Shown piece after piece: positions 21,242-32,700 of a stretch of DNA of 64,000 nt. The stretch's first letter is position 1. Each line of letters starts with the position of its first letter. The DNA lies in assembly GCA_020137815.1 (NCBI GenBank), contig CM035353.1, forward strand, positions 8,894,455-8,958,454, written 5' to 3'. Below the pieces are notes generated by a model. The model was not told where the DNA came from. It was given only the letters and a program-made list of their open reading frames with translations, and did no database searches. The position numbers and the translations under genes are program-made. Source of the DNA: Hormiphora californensis. Its lineage: Eukaryota; Ctenophora; Tentaculata; Cydippida; Pleurobrachiidae.

Positions 21242-22264
21242 GGGGGTCTTTTCTGAACAGGTTTATGAAGATTCTTAGGAACTTTTTGGCCGTTTTAGGA
21301 AGAAAGTTAGAGAGTTAAGAAGATTGTTGTTTCCGAACATGGCACTTAGGAAGATTTTTTTAGCGTTAGGAATTTTCCTAAATTATCTTCCTAAGTCCCC
21401 TATAATTGAATTAAAACTGCATGAGTCCTTGAAATTTTCTTCTTAGTGGCCTAAGAATGTTCTTAGCTCTCTTTTTTTCTTCCTAAGTAGCAAGAAAAGT
21501 TAGGACAGCTCCGGACCTTACTTAAGCCGACTTAGGAAGATTCTTACTCTGTTAGACATATATTTTGGGCCATTTTTAGAGCTAATATCATAAAAATGAT
21601 GAATTCGCTCAAGCATACATGAACATACAACCATTTTATGTTGACGCGATATCCAATAGAGCTATATTTAAATCGGTTGGTAGTCGGTATTTTTTGTAAT
21701 AATTTAAAAAATTGAAAATTATGGGTCTTGCTGTGACTCTAAAGCATCATAGGACGATAAATATATGCAAATGAAAAGGAAGAAATCATAAAATTAACAT
21801 GTTGTACCTCTAATTATAACACCTCTATCATCCAAAAAATGCAATAAATGCAAAATTCCATCTCCTTTAGATTTTTTTCAACTGTTGGAAATGGGTGGGA
21901 ACGAGTTGACACCGGAACCATATCCAATTGCATAATACATATGATTAGGCCATGGCCCACGCCCTACATAGATCCAAAATATTGTGTGTACCAGCTAATT
22001 CACACCTCAATTTAAACCCCATGTTTGCTCGATTGCTATTGGTTATCGCCATTCGAATCTTAGTACCCCATTGGTTGTGTACTGTCACATGACACCAATT
22101 TGGAGCGTGAGTTTTCTTCCTAAGTATAGGTTCAGAAACAACAAAATCGCTAAGAAGATTGTATATTTCTCCCATCTGTATGTTCGGAAACGTTCTTAGC
22201 AAAACCTTCTTATAAAGAAGAAAGTTAAGAATCTTCCTAAGAAGAAAGTTCAGAAAAGACCCCC
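21242..22264. mobile_element. TIR transposon with CTTAGGAAGATT motif array
   Basis: Inverted ends GGGGGTCTTTTCTGAAC (21242) and GTTCAGAAAAGACCCCC (to 22264). The interior repeats CTTAGGAAGATTCTTA-like motifs in both directions, densest at 21270-21560 and 22100-22250. A second, shorter start of the same sequence begins immediately after (22266-22310). No transposase and no clear target duplication. Confidence 0.7.
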
Positions 22265-22709
22265 AGGGGGTCTTTTCTGAACTTTCTTCTTAGGAAGATT
22301 CTTAACTGAGCTTCAAATCTCAACCCTGAACTTGCATGTTTTACACATAAAATTGGTGCTCGAAAGCGATTTTTTGGTTCGCATTATAGGTGGTTCGCAT
22401 TATAGGTGTCGGCGGGTTCGGGAGAGTAAACTCCTTCGAAAGTCATAGGATATTGATTCTTCTTTCCTTGACTCTATCCTCCTGCAACAGGCGGGGATGA
22501 AGCCTTCTAATCTTGATCTTAATTCTTGAGTTTATTTGCTTTCTCGATTAGCTTGATGGCTACCTCGGTGTGGTTTGTTATCTTGATCCTGAGCACTCAC
22601 CCTTTAGTTGTATACGTTACTGTAACAATCTCTCTTCGCGTGCTCTCCTTTCTGAACTTCCCCCTTGCAAGGTGACAAAAGAGAGCACTCGATGAGAGAT
22701 TGCTATTAT
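22265..22709 (+). other. Partial second end of the 21242 element, then unassigned sequence
   Basis: 22266-22310 repeats the left end of the previous element. 22375-22440 (TTCGCATTATAGGTG .. GGTTCGGGAGAG) matches, inverted, about 58270-58325. Nothing else is recognised up to the composite repeat. Confidence 0.45.
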
Positions 22710-23832
22710 CATAGCACTGGCAAGTGCCCCGGGCCCAAAAGGGGGGTGTGGGGGCGCAGCCCCCACCTTAAACGGGGGTGTGGGGGCAGAGCCCCCACCT
22801 TAGAAATACCCTCTAACTCAAAAAATAAAAGAGAGAGCACACGCAACACTTCTACACACAAGCGCGTTAACCTGCCAGTGCTACTATATACCATTGCAAA
22901 TTTCGGGGTTTTTGATGCTTTAAAAATGCATGTTCCAGATGAATTAGAGGGATGAAATTTTGTACTCTAAGGGCCCTCATATAGGAGAAGAGGCATACAA
23001 AATTTCAGAATGATCGGATGTAAGGTAAAAATTTGCCAGAGGGGTCCCAAAATGCAAAAATGTAAGGGAGGGGACGGGAGGGGAGGGGAGGAGATTGAGT
23101 GTTCTCCTAAACCAGAAATAGTAGAGACTTGCCGTTTGGAACATTGGTTCCTTGCATTATTTGGCGTGGTATAGGCTATGTGAAAACTTCGAAATCGCCA
23201 TAGTTCATTAATTATTCATTAATTATTCATTAATTATTCATTTTAATAACTTAATTGCGTTATATCTCCACTTCGGCTCGTCCTAAAACGTTTTCATGGG
23301 TATATTCCGACTCAAAATAGTCGATTTATGGGGGGTCGTCCCCCGGACAAAAATTCGTATCTCGCACCGTTTAGCCATTATTTGCATATTTATGCTCAAA
23401 TTCATGATTTTATGCATAACCGTTAAAATGTCCACTTCGGCTGACCCTAGAACGTTTTCTTGGGTATATTCCGACTCAAAATAGTCGATTTATGGGGGGT
23501 CGTCCCCCGGACAAAAATTCGTATCTCGCACCGTTTAGCCGTTATTTGCATATTTATGCTCAAATTTATGCATATTCTTTAAAATTTCCACTTCGGCTGA
23601 CCCTAGAACGTTTTCTTGGGTATATTCCGACTCAAAATAGTCGATTTGTGGGGGGTCGTCCCCCGGACAAAAATTCGTATCTCGCACCGTTTAGCCGTTA
23701 TTTGCATATTTATGCTCAAATTCATGATTTTATGCATACCCTTTAAAATTTCCACTTCGGCTGACCCTAAAACGTTTTCTTGGGTATATTCCGACTCAAA
23801 ATAGTCGATTTATTACACCAAAAAGAACAGAA
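22710..23832 (+). repeat. Composite repeat, copy 3
   Basis: Same as 15815-17232 with one G/C-rich head block, the GGGAGGGG tract and about three 156-164-bp units. Followed directly by the third GA-core MITE. Confidence 0.8.
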
Positions 23833-24255
23833 ATTTAGTCCAAAAACCAATTAAATAAATTAGTTTGGATGCCCGGGCCCATTTGGTGTCACGGGGGTAA
23901 AACCTTTAGGCTACTGTCATAAATGATGAATATCGAGAGAGATAAAGAAAAACAAATTGTGATATAAAGAGTGAGATATATCGAGAAAGACGGAGAGATA
24001 GTAAGAGAAATATAAATAAAAGAGAGAAAAAAAGAGAAAGAGGGAAATATGGAGGTGGAGAGTGGGAGAAAGAGGAAAAGAGGGAGAAAGAGATAGAGGG
24101 ATGGAGAGAAAGAGAAAAGAAAAACGAGAGATGTGTATTGAAAAATAAACGAGATATGCCATTATTTATGACAGTAGCCTAAAGGTTTTACCCCCGTGAC
24201 ACCAAATGGGCCCGGGCATCCAAACTAATTTATTTAATTGGTTTTTGGACTAAAT
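23833..24255. mobile_element. MITE with GA-rich core, copy 3
   Basis: Near-identical to 17233-17656. Confidence 0.85.
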
Positions 24256-24368
24256 AACGTATACAATAAAGTTTAGGTAGTAGTAGTTATAGCAGTTAGC
24301 GCACGTACGTATACATGTGCTCCACCGGCATTAATGATTACTGGAGAACGGCTTGAAATATCTCTTAA

Positions 24369-24831
24369 AGGGACTAAAAACCCAAATTTTATTTAATTAT
24401 TTTGAACACTACATCGTAACAAGCATGCTATTGGAGTCCCAAAAAACATAGGTACACGCCCCACCCGCCCAATGTGAGCCCAGGGGGAGCCCCCTAAGTT
24501 GGGGCCCAGTTGGGGTCCCCTTGTAAACGCGGTTGTACTCCTTGAAATGCTAACAATATAATCCTCTCTGAAATTTGAAGTTTTGGGTAAAATTTAGCAT
24601 TGTGTTTCAGGTGAGTACATAATCTTTCTTGCCTCTGTATTCTGGTAATTTTTCTCCTAGTTTTGATAGGCTTAAATAATGGCTTAAAAAATGGGCCCCA
24701 ACTTGAGTGGCTCCCCCTGGGCTCACCTGGGGCCCGTGTGGCGTGTACCTATGTTTTTTGGGACTCCAATAGCATGCTTGTTACAATGGAGTGTTCAAAA
24801 TAAATAAATAAAATTTGGGTTTTTAGGCCCT
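24369..24831. mobile_element. TTAA-flanked MITE
   Basis: TTAA at 24365-24368 and 24832-24835 flank inverted arms starting AGGGACTAAAAACCCAAATT. The inner arms hold GCATGCTATTGGAGTCCCAA and GAGCCCAGGGGGAGCC. About 463 bp, no coding. Confidence 0.75.
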
Positions 24832-24984
24832 TTAAAGTCTCCGGATGATTGATCAGGACACCTTTGTACCAAGTTTCATCAAAATTTGCCGAAAAAATTT
24901 AGTCAGGTTTTTGTTATGATCCACAACATTTCAAATGCCGATAACACCATAATGAAAACAGTTTGTGAAAAAGTAACACCTGTT

Positions 24985-25121
24985 TAAAGTGAAAGCGAAA
25001 CAACAGCGAACTGGCTACGTGTCTGGCATTCGTTGTGCATAACGATCTCACCTGTGAGATTCACATGCGCAACGTTGTCCGACGTGCAGCCAGTTCGTTC
25101 TTGTTTCGCTTTCACTTTAGA
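24985..25121. mobile_element. Short fold-back element with AAAGTGAAAGCG arms
   Basis: TTTAAAGTGAAAGCGAAACA at the left is inverted at the right end (..TTGTTTCGCTTTCACTTTA) around a central GATCTCACCTGTGAGATTC hairpin. The end style (TTTAA then AGTGA) resembles the other TTAA elements of the window, but the right flank has TTTA only. Confidence 0.6.
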
Positions 25122-25317
25122 GGTCGTGTCGAGGCTCCAAACAAAAGTAGCAAAACTGGAACAATTAGGGGTCGATATATAGATTATATATCGACTTGGC
25201 ACAGCTATACTACCCTATCCAAAACTTTCCTACCTTCGAGTTACATCATATAATACATATAATCTAAACCTCAGAAAATTAATACATTTTTGACCCTCTG
25301 ACCCCCTCCCCCTCCAG

Positions 25318-25448
25318 ATCGTTCCTGAGGTTAATCACAGCAAAGATAAACTACGATTTCTAGCTGTTATTGGTCTCGTTACTCGACATGAGCACCAACG
25401 AATTCTCATGGCCCAAAGTAGTAGGAAACGCCGACTAGAACAGGCAAG
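25318..25448 (+). CDS. PHF21A-like: PHF21A-like gene, exon d (conserved PHF21 block)
   Basis: A 131-bp exon, acceptor CCCCCTCCCCCTCCAG (ends 25317), donor AAG|GTATATC (25449). Enters in phase 0 and leaves two bases. It encodes ..SKDKLRFLAVIGLVTRHEHQ RILMAQSSRKRRLEQA. From memory this resembles the vertebrate PHF21A segment with SLGLVTHDHLEEI followed by a run of Lys/Arg, upstream of the AT-hook and PHD finger. In BHC80 this part belongs to the region between the N-terminal half and the PHD finger. It is the best single-exon evidence for naming the gene. The match is short, so the paralogue (A or B) cannot be fixed, and an invertebrate pro-orthologue is likely. Confidence 0.75.
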
Positions 25449-26164
25449 GTATATCTTTACTCAATGACACAATATATGTCCGTCAAAAGTCTCGTGCAAA
25501 ATCTATCTGAATAACTAGTGGTCCTGGTTTTTGAAAGTTTCTTCTGATATCTTCTTGCACTAGATCCAAGAGCGTGCCAAATTCAAGAGCACACCACATC
25601 CTGAGACCACATCCAAGAGCGTTTGAAGCAGAAATTCGCTCCTCATAAAAGGCTGTAATAAAAGGCGGGCACATTGGATCACGTATTCAACTAGACTAAA
25701 GCAGGGAGAGAGCGAATTGTCCTCCCCTAACAGGGCTCTAGGATTGTAACTCACCTGGATTGTAACTCGAAAGTGAGCTATTGTCCGAAAATTGACGTTG
25801 AGTTCTTTTTTCTGGTGACTTTTTGTCCGCATTATTTTCGATTTTTTGCTATTTGGACAAAAAGTCGTTAGCTAGGACAAAATGTCGAATTTCAAACTCA
25901 CCTGGGGTTATCATAAAACCCAACCCTAATACAGCCCTAACATCGAACCAAAACGACAACCCTAACACTACTAAGACGGAATATAAACCAGTGAACTCTC
26001 GTATCCGGCCTATCGGCCGAATTCTAGAGTTCATGAGAGGTGAGTTAATCATCACTTAATACACCGAGTGAATTAAGTAGCCCGCAGGGCGAACAGAATT
26101 CGTCATTCTAAAAACTCGATCGAAGGGAGGGTTTTTAGAGTACCTCTGTCACGACCGTTAGGGA

Positions 26165-27505
26165 CACGGCGTGCCTGGTGAAATTTTAACACGACCTAGC
26201 ATGCGACGGGAAACCACCACTTGTACGTGGTAGCTGAGGGTCTACAGAATGGCGCTACGGTGCGGGATAAAAAAATCCATTCCCTAAAATCTTTTTTTTT
26301 ACTTTTATTTGATTTGGGTCAAAATTGGCTATATTAAACGTGGTCCCGAAAAATCCATAATGACTTAGCACACGAAATATGTCACCCCCACCTATTTGTG
26401 CACGTAGAATCGATTGCCGTTGAAGTCGAATCTCTAAAATGACTGTAAAATGGTCAAAAGTTGATTTTTTACCATTTTTTGGAGGTTTTTGGCCCCTAAA
26501 CCATTGAAAACGTTGAGATAGGAATTTGAAACTTGTGCCAATCATTAAAATGGTCATTTTTCTACCAAGAACCAAGTTTTCGTGTATATCCGATTTATGG
26601 TTAGATTTGGGCAAATTGTTGAAATCTGCCAACTAGGAGAACCGTAACTTGATTTTCTTGTTTTTTGGATTTTGGCATTTTTGACAAACTTCTGATTGAA
26701 ATGGTCAATCGGGACCATGCTTAAGTTGTTTATGGGACAATTTTCGACTAAAATCCAAGATTTCATACCAATCCAATAACAGATCGTTGATTTATAGAAA
26801 ATTTAAGTAGGCAAAACGGTCAAAATAAGCAAGAAAAGTTGTTATTTTGACCGTTTTGCCTACTTAAATTTTCTATAAATCAACGATCTGTTATTGGATT
26901 GGTATGAAATCTTGGATTTTAGTCGAAAATTGTCCCATAAACAACTTAAGCATGGTCCCGATTGACCATTTCAATCAGAAGTTTGTCAAAAATGCCAAAA
27001 TCCAAAAAACAAGAAAATCAAGTTACGGTTCTCCTAGTTGGCAGATTTCAACAATTTGCCCAAATCTAACCATAAATCGGATATACACGAAAACTTGGTT
27101 CTTGGTAGAAAAATGACCATTTTAATGATTGGCACAAGTTTCAAATTCCTATCTCAACGTTTTCAATGGTTTAGGGGCCAAAAACCTCCAAAAAATGGTA
27201 AAAAATCAACTTTTGACCATTTTACAGTCATTTTAGAGATTCGACTTCAACGGCAATCGATTCTACGTGCACAAATAGGTGGGGGTGACATATTTCGTGT
27301 GCTAAGTCATTATGGATTTTTCGGGACCACGTTTAATATAGCCAATTTTGACCCAAATCAAATAAAAGTAAAAAAAAAGATTTTAGGGAATGGATTTTTT
27401 TATCCCGCACCGTAGCGCCATTCTGTAGACCCTCAGCTACCACGTACAAGTGGTGGTTTCCCGTCGCATGCTAGGTCGTGTTAAAATTTCACCAGGCACG
27501 CCGTG
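26165..27505. mobile_element. 1341-bp near-perfect palindromic transposon, copy 1
   Basis: Arms starting CACGGCGTGCCTGGTGAAAT fold back over about 660 bp each around a short unpaired centre (about 26825-26850). AGGGA flanks both ends (26160-26164, 27506-27510). The second copy, 52813-54153, has exactly the same length. Each arm contains the same open frames (125 and 70 codons), which I cannot match to any protein and which may be chance. No transposase is recognised. Confidence 0.85.
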
Positions 27506-27712
27506 AGGGAGTGATAGAGGTTTACTTAGCCCACGAACGAAGTGAGTGAGCTAAGTTTACGAATTCAGGAGCAGTGATGTGACAAAGCTGTGGAAGTGGT
27601 ACTATTGCATTGTATCACGTAATAGTGTAGTAAATTCACGTACAGATAAAGAATGTAGGAGGGTGATGCTCACCCTCCTATATCCTTTATCTGTACGTGA
27701 ATTTACTTATCC

Positions 27713-27911
<199 letters not shown>

Positions 27912-28289
27912 AGTTGGTCCACCTGCCACCACCTCCTATCGGTTTCCCCCGGGCAACAGGGTCACACGGAGTACCTTTTCCCCATCCCCTTTTCCCCTTG
28001 ATCGATTTTCAGGTCCGTGTGGCCGTGGCTAAGCGTGGCTGTGTATCAAAAATACGGAAAAAAATCATAAAATACAAAAAACACAAAAAGATCTTCTTGG
28101 CTAGGCGGCCCACAGTGTATCATCGCCAACTACTATGTTCCTACCCCGCCTTCTCCGGCTTAGGGTTACCCGTGGAACAGGCACCTTCCAGCCACCTGTG
28201 GACCTCCAATGCCCCTTTATCTACTAACCCACTAACCAATCCTGTTACTAATCTACTAACCCCCTAACCCTTTCCAGTACCCTGTTCCT

Positions 28290-29425
28290 TAGAGGATAGT
28301 TAACCCCGTTCCAGAGGGGATAGTTTACCCCGCTCCACAGAGGATAGTTACCCTGTGGACCTCCATTGCCCCTTTATCTACTAAACCACTAACCATCCTG
28401 ATACTAATCTGCTAAACCCCTATTCCATTTCTTTATTAGGGTCTCGATCCAGTTAGGGTTGTACCCGTTCAGAGAGAATAGTTTACCCCGGTCCAGAGAG
28501 GATAGTTTACCCCGTCCCGGAGAGGATAGTTTACCCCGCTTCACAGAGGATAGTTGCCCCGTCCCAGAGAGGATAGTCCCCCATACCCCGTTCCTGAGAA
28601 GATAGTTTACCCCGTTCCAGAGAGGATAGTTTACCCCGCTTCACAGAGGATAGTAGCCCCGTTCCAGAGAGGATAGTTTACCCCGGTCCAGAGAGGATAG
28701 TTTACCCCGCTTCACAGAGGATAGTAGCCCCGTTCCAGAGAGGATAGTTTACCCCGGTCCAGAGAGGATAGTTTGCCCCGCTTCACAGAGGATAGTTGTC
28801 CCGTTCCAGAGAGGATAGTTTACCCCGTCCCAGAGATGATAGTTTACCCCGATTCACAGAGGATAGTTGCCCCGTCCCAGAGAGGATAGTCCCCCATACC
28901 CCGTTCCTGAGAAGATAGTTTACCCCGTTCCAGAGAGGATAGTTTACCCCGCTTCACAGAGGATAGTAGCCCCGTTCCAGAGAGGATAGTTTACCCCGGT
29001 CCAGAGAGGATAGTTTACCCCGCTTCACAGAGGATAGTAGCCCCGTTCCAGAGAGGATAGTTTACCCCGGTCCAGAGAGGATAGTTTACCCCGCTTCACA
29101 GAGGACAGTAGCCCCGTTCCAGAGAGGATAGTTTACCCCGGTCCAGAGAGGATAGTTTACCCCGCTTCACAGAGGATAGTTGCCCCGTCCCAGAGAGGAT
29201 AGTCTACCCCATACCCCGTTCCTGAGAAGATAGTTTACCCCGTTCCAGAGAGGATAGTTTACCCCGCTTCACAGAGGATAGTTGCCCCGTCCCAGAGAGG
29301 ATAGTCTACCCCATACCCCGTTCCTGAGAGGATAGTTTGCCCCGTTCCAGAGGGGATAGTTCACCCCGCTCCACAGAGGATAGTTGCCCCGTTCCGGAGA
29401 GGATAGTTTACCCCGTTCCCGTTGA
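28290..29425 (+). repeat. ~24-bp minisatellite in the 5' region of the R2-type element
   Basis: Some 40 or more tandem units alternate among variants such as TTCCAGAGAGGATAGTTTAC and TTCACAGAGGATAGTAGCCC, each ending in CCCCG. Higher-order repetition of three to six units is evident (28,500-28,900 resembles 28,860-29,230). Non-coding. The unit GAGGATAGTTTACCCC is GC-balanced and strand-asymmetric (almost no CpG). Confidence 0.9.
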
Positions 29426-29710
29426 TCATAATGCTTCACACTGGCCCCTGTCCCAGATCCACCATATAGACATATTATATAGATACACACCCGTACGCTG
29501 AAAGTGTCGGTTCGTGCTGAAAAGCTGCAAGGATGGACGGGCAAACCATCTACTAACGGACCAAATGTGGCGGTGGGATTCCGTTACCGCTGCTCACCGG
29601 TGTCAGTGTTAAGACCCCCAAACCCGGCTCTTCTTTCAACAAACCGATGACTATGAATATACAGTGATTGGTTTGAAACTCACCCCCAAAACTTACTCAT
29701 CTTATACGAC

Positions 29711-32700
29711 ATGAGTACAAACACCCGAAAACCAAGGAAGGTCTGGTCTAAGCAAGAGAACCTAGACTTGGTATACTGCTACTACCGCAGTAACCCAGGC
29801 ACATCCGGATCCTGGAAGAGGCTAGAACGCCTGTGGGAAGATAAAGGATATGACCCACTGCCAGGTAAAAAACTCGCTGGGCAGTTCAGATCTATAGAGA
29901 AATCTGAACACATGGTAACTCCGACGGAGATGACAGATATGCAAGCCCTAGCAACTGGCCTAAACGTACTCCCGGTAGTGGACCTCACGGTTAATAGCAA
30001 CACCTCTGGTCCCAGTACAACAACGAATGGGGACACCACCGAACCTCCACCCCCACCACCACCCCCAACTAGAGCGCCACGAACGAAATGGACCACAGAA
30101 ATGAACACTACGCTCGTGTTCATCCACTGGTACTCACAACCGGAAATAAGAGGAGTGTGGAATCGAGTGGAGGAGAGATGGTTAAAGACAACCTACCCTT
30201 CCAAGACTGATACCCAGCTCAGATCCCAGATGAATTCTATAACTCATACGGGACTACTTTCACCACAAAGGCTCATGGAAATCAGAGAAGCGGCCACATC
30301 TGAACGTGAGAACGACGACGCGGCTCGGCAGGCTGAGCAAGAGGACAATCCACCTCCAGAACCCGTTGCACCTACAACCTCAGCGGACAATGAAGAGCCA
30401 GCACCTAACCCAGAAATCAGGGAGCAGTTTAAGAAGCTCCTTGAGGAACCGAGCGCCATCAAAGTCACTGACCTGAGGCAGGTCCCATGGGGAAAACTAC
30501 GTGTGGCAATCGACCGACTTAGTCCGGTCATCAGATCGTTTGAAGTCCCAGACCTCACCACACTGAACACCCTCCTGATGGTGGTAGCCCATATTGTCCG
30601 GGAACAAATGGGTATAAAGCCACCAAGTGAAACCACTAGCAACTCCCCCGGAAGGAACAAACAACCAATGTGGCTGCGACGACTCGAGGAGAGTGTCGGC
30701 AAACTTCGCGCAGACCTATCCAGGCTGACCGAAATGAGCAGAGGAGCCACTCAAAAGTTCCAAACTATAGATACTATCTATAGAAGATACCCGCTGCTGC
30801 CCAAGAAGGGCTATAAACAAGTAATAGAGGAGGTCAAGCAGCGGCTGCTGGCCAAGGCCGGGAAGATTAAGCGATATAAGAAGAAGCAGCAGAGGTTTAA
30901 AGACAATAACCTATTCCAGAACAACCAACGTGATTTCTACAGGAAACTGGAGAAACGAGGATCACCCCCCACGCCACTCGAAACCACAGCGGAAGATCAA
31001 ACAAGGACCATGAACTTCTGGAAGAACATATGGGAAAACGAAACCGGCCACAACACCGAAGCAGAATGGTTAGATGGCGTCCAAGGAAACTTCGAGACGA
31101 TCACCCAACAAGAGGACTTCCAGATCACCCCAGAAAGAGTTGCATCCCGAGTGAAAGGAATGACCAACTGGTCATCTCCAGGAATAGACGGGCTCCACGC
31201 CTTCTGGATCAAACACACCACCTGCCTCCACGGAAGGATAGCTGAGCTACTCAACGGAAGCCTCACTACAAGCCAGATCCCAGATTGGATGACTGAAGGT
31301 AGAACATACCTCCTGATCAAGGACCCCAAGAAGGGAATGTCCAACCCGGGGAATTTTAGACCCATTACCTGTCTTCCAAACCTCTGGAAATTGTATACAG
31401 GAATCTTATCGGAGGACATCTACCAACACCTGGATGTAAATAGTCTCTTCCCTGAGGAGCAGAAGGGGTGCCGCAAGAAGAGTAGAGGATGTAAAGAACA
31501 GCTAGCAATCGACAAACTAATCCTACGTCATTGCAAACGCAACAAATCCTCTCTACACATGGCCTTCATCGACTACCAAAAGGCATACGACTCCATCCCC
31601 CACTCTTGGATCCTGAAATCTATGGAGATGTGCAAGATAAACCCCCAGATAATTAGACTGTTCGAGGCATCGTTCCAACAATGTGTAGTTAATATAGTAC
31701 AGTCAGGATCATCGTTAGGAAAAATACACATAAAGAGAGGCCTCTTCCAAGGAGACGCTATCTCTCCGATACACTTCATTATAGGACTGATCCCCCTTTC
31801 CCTACTACTAACCGCCGAAGGAAGAGGCTACACCATATCCGAACCAGATGCACAAGAGGAAGGTGAAGATATCACCATTAACCATCGGCTCTATATGGAC
31901 GACTTGAAACTGTACGCAAGTTCGAGAGGAGACCTCCAACATCTCTTGGAAATCACTGAGAAATTCAGCACCGACATCAACATGTCTTTTGGTATAGCTA
32001 AATGTGGATCACTAGACATCGTTGACGGGGTCAGACAACACATGCAGGGAATTGAACTACCAAGTGGGAACACAATCCCGGAAGTGGAAGACGGTGGTTA
32101 TAAATACCTCGGCATCCTGGAGGTTGACGTTATCCTGCACCAAGAGATGAAGACCAAGGTTAAAACCGAATACGTCAGAAGAGTCAAAAGACTGCTATCT
32201 TCGAGCCTGCACGGCAAGAACCTTGCCACTGCGATCAACACGTGGGCGATACCAGTGATCCGCTACGGCGCTGGGATACTAGACTGGACCACTACTGATG
32301 CCAAAGGATTAGACATGATTACTAGAAAGATCCTGAGAAGAGGTTTCCTCAAGAGTAACAGCGACATTGATCGACTGTATGTAAGCAGGAAGCTGGGAGG
32401 AAGAGGTCTCCAACGGATTGAAGACGTCATTGTGAAGGAGGAAATAGGACTAGTATCATTCTTCAGCAACTCCACAGACACTAAGATACGTGCACTTCAC
32501 ACAGCAATGGTGAAGGAGGATATGCTGAACAAACCCCCAGAGAATGCAGAAGCCCTCAAAGAAAGACTGGAAGGGCAACTGATAGATAACTGGAAGGGTA
32601 AGCCACTTCATGGACGATTTCTGAAGCAGCTAGAAGAAGGGGGTTGCGACCCTGATGCGACTTGGGCTTGGCTCAACAAGGAGAGCCTCAGCAGATACAC

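Noticed and set aside
26255-27415. 125- and 70-codon frames as genes
   Set aside because: Identical frames appear in both arms of the palindrome because the arms are copies; no recognisable domain. Kept only as an observation.
28290-29425. CRISPR-like array
   Set aside because: Contiguous tandem units without unique spacers in a eukaryotic retrotransposon; a minisatellite.
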